Of a stretch of 64,000 nt of DNA, positions 62,341-64,000 are shown piece after piece. This DNA comes from Lathyrus oleraceus (taxonomy: Eukaryota > Streptophyta > Magnoliopsida > Fabales > Fabaceae). The translations under genes and the position numbers were made by a program. Position 1 is the stretch's first letter. Each line of letters begins with the position of its first letter. Location of the stretch: NCBI RefSeq assembly GCF_024323335.1, contig NC_066581.1:293270536-293334535 (forward strand), written 5' to 3'. The notes under the pieces are model-generated. The model saw nothing but the letters and a program-made list of their open reading frames with translations. It was not told where the DNA came from and made no database searches.

Positions 62341-64000
62341 AAGAAAGTCTATACTTATTAAAGACCTTACACTTAGTCTTGTTATTAAATAAATCGAGTT
62401 AAGTGAATTAAGCTTTAAATATACTACAGGTCAGAAATCCCATACGTGGTCACCCTATTTTAATAAGGTGAAATGAATGATCATATTTTTTATCTCATTC
62501 CCTAAAAAATCTAGCTAAGTGAAAGGTGTAATGAAGACCCGTAGAGTAGAGAAGTAATTATGGCTATAATCCAAATGTCAAATTATGACATCCACATTTT
62601 AAATGAGGTAATTAATTGTTAACCATACGAATACTCTTCTTTGGCCAAAACTTAAAGGGTGCTTTTCCGTTTCAGTCACGTTGTAAGTCAAAGTGGGGAA
62701 CTTTGATGGTCTTCTTAATTTTGGTCCTCCTTCCTAAAATAATTACCTCAGATAACTACAAAGTCAATACACTCTTTCAAATTGGATAAAGTTTCTATGT
62801 CAAAAAAACATTGTATCCTAAAATTTGGGTTAAGTAGTAATTGTGGAATGGGAGTTAGGTATAGGTAAAACCGTATGTCAACTTCAAGGGAAAAATGCTT
62901 AAAGATTAATTCGTGTACTTTATAATGTTTATAAAAAAATAAAATATTCTCATACACTATTGGTTAAAAAAATCGATAAAATTGAATGGATTTATGACTG
63001 AATCGTGAATGGAGTCATTTTTTTTAAAAGTATTTCAACGACTTTTTTTATGTCTTAGAGTTGGAACGCGTAAATACTCAAGATAATTCAATCTTATATT
63101 GAATTTGCGCAAGATCCGCGAAAACTCGATTTGTAGTGAAGAGTGTTTGGAATTTGTTTAAGAGGATATTCGATTTTGCGATGTTTTTCTGAATTCAGAG
63201 TGATGTATTTAAAGTGCTCAAGTGTCGCCTACAAGCTACCTCTACGCCCACGCCCTCGGACCCGGTTCCGAAGTCGGAGGGGGACACCGACGAGAGGTGT
63301 ATGGAGGAAACAAGTTGCATAATGCTTGAGACCACCACATTTGTCCATGTGACACTTTATACTCTTTTGTCATTTTGTTGACTTAATATTCTTAACTTTT
63401 TATAAAGACTTTGAATGTGAATAAATCTTTATATGTGAGACTATTCTCTTTGCATTTATTAGTATTTACTTCATTCTATCTTTCTTATCATTTTGGAACA
63501 TACACACATGGACATTTAATGTTCACGAATTCATAATAGTACTTTGTCATGTTCATTGTTGATCTTGTAAAAAAAATACTTGTAATTTCCAAAAGAATGT
63601 TATTGCCAAGAAACAACCCTTGTGTAACATGAGTATGATGTTAAATGAGTAAAAATATTAATTTCATTAAGTCAGTTTAATTAATAGTTGGGTAAGGACA
63701 TTAGATACAGAGGTGTAAATTTGAATCTGCGACATTTCATTTATTCATCTTTAAATTGTGAATTTCAATTATTAGATTTTTTTGGAAAAAATAAAAATAA
63801 AAAGTATTTCTATATTTGTGTGAATAGGATATGAAAAAAATACATCAGTATACCATTTAATTTTAAATTTCATCAATATATACATCTAATTTTAAATTTC
63901 TATTAAGTGTTGAACGAGTGATTCCTTATGTTCATGTATGTGCTAAATGTTTTAAACAAATCATATTTAAGATATTTATTTTAGATTTTAGACGGAATTA
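62341..64000. other. Intergenic, no gene recognised
   Basis: AT-rich, with one GC-rich patch at about 63235-63300 that has no long open frame of recognisable type. No RNA gene, LTR end or terminal repeat was identified. Confidence 0.5.

Noticed and set aside
63235..63300. GC-rich patch as rRNA or an exon
   Set aside because: No match to rRNA sequence that I recognise and no open frame with splice sites around it.

Overview
Plant nuclear DNA, almost certainly a legume of the pea/vetch tribe (Fabeae). The window is dominated by Ogre-type Ty3/gypsy retrotransposons with about 3-5 kb LTRs, Tekay-type Ty3/gypsy elements with an initiator-Met tRNA primer site, CACTA, hAT and Mutator (MULE) DNA transposons, and long (AT)n arrays. 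Only two genes look functional: a VIT-family metal transporter of the MEB type (44830-45762) and a UDP-galactose/UDP-glucose transporter of the UTR2 type (50343-52394). Both are on the minus strand and both are split by introns. Species and family names are inferred from sequence features read by eye; no database search was possible.

Region 1 (1-27936) is a three-level nest. The outermost is an Ogre-like element on the plus strand, of which the integrase end, the 3' spacer and the 3' LTR (24926-27936) are visible. Its integrase is interrupted by a second Ogre-like element on the minus strand (4055-20281; 5' LTR 15330-20281, 3' LTR from 7565 leftward), a recent but heavily deleted derivative. 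The 3' LTR of that one is interrupted at 4054/4055 by a Tekay-type element on the minus strand, of which the gag-pol 5' part and the 5' LTR (2171-4054) are visible.

Region 2 (27937-44370) holds a broken plant mobile domain (PMD) gene on the minus strand. Its coding sequence is split by an old Tekay-like element (28760-40167). That element carries a solo LTR of copia type in its own left LTR (30752-31585, 5-bp duplication) and a CACTA element in its integrase (35266-38031, 3-bp duplication), which in turn contains a hAT element (36718-37460, 8-bp duplication). A CACTA-like terminus at 44370 raises the question whether the PMD gene is cargo.

Region 3 (44374-53827) is the gene island with the two real genes. 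A non-autonomous MULE (47807-49514, 9-bp near-perfect duplication) sits between them.

Region 4 (53828-64000) has a 4875-bp solo Ogre LTR with a perfect ATAGT duplication, SINE-like and MITE-like repeats, the 5' end of a decayed Tat-type gypsy element (LTR end, primer site, gag) and fragments of a second MULE. The last 1.6 kb has no recognisable gene.

The three Ogre-type LTRs, from different families, share three short boxes in the same order and at nearly the same spacing before the LTR 3' end. This is the most interesting non-coding signal I see.
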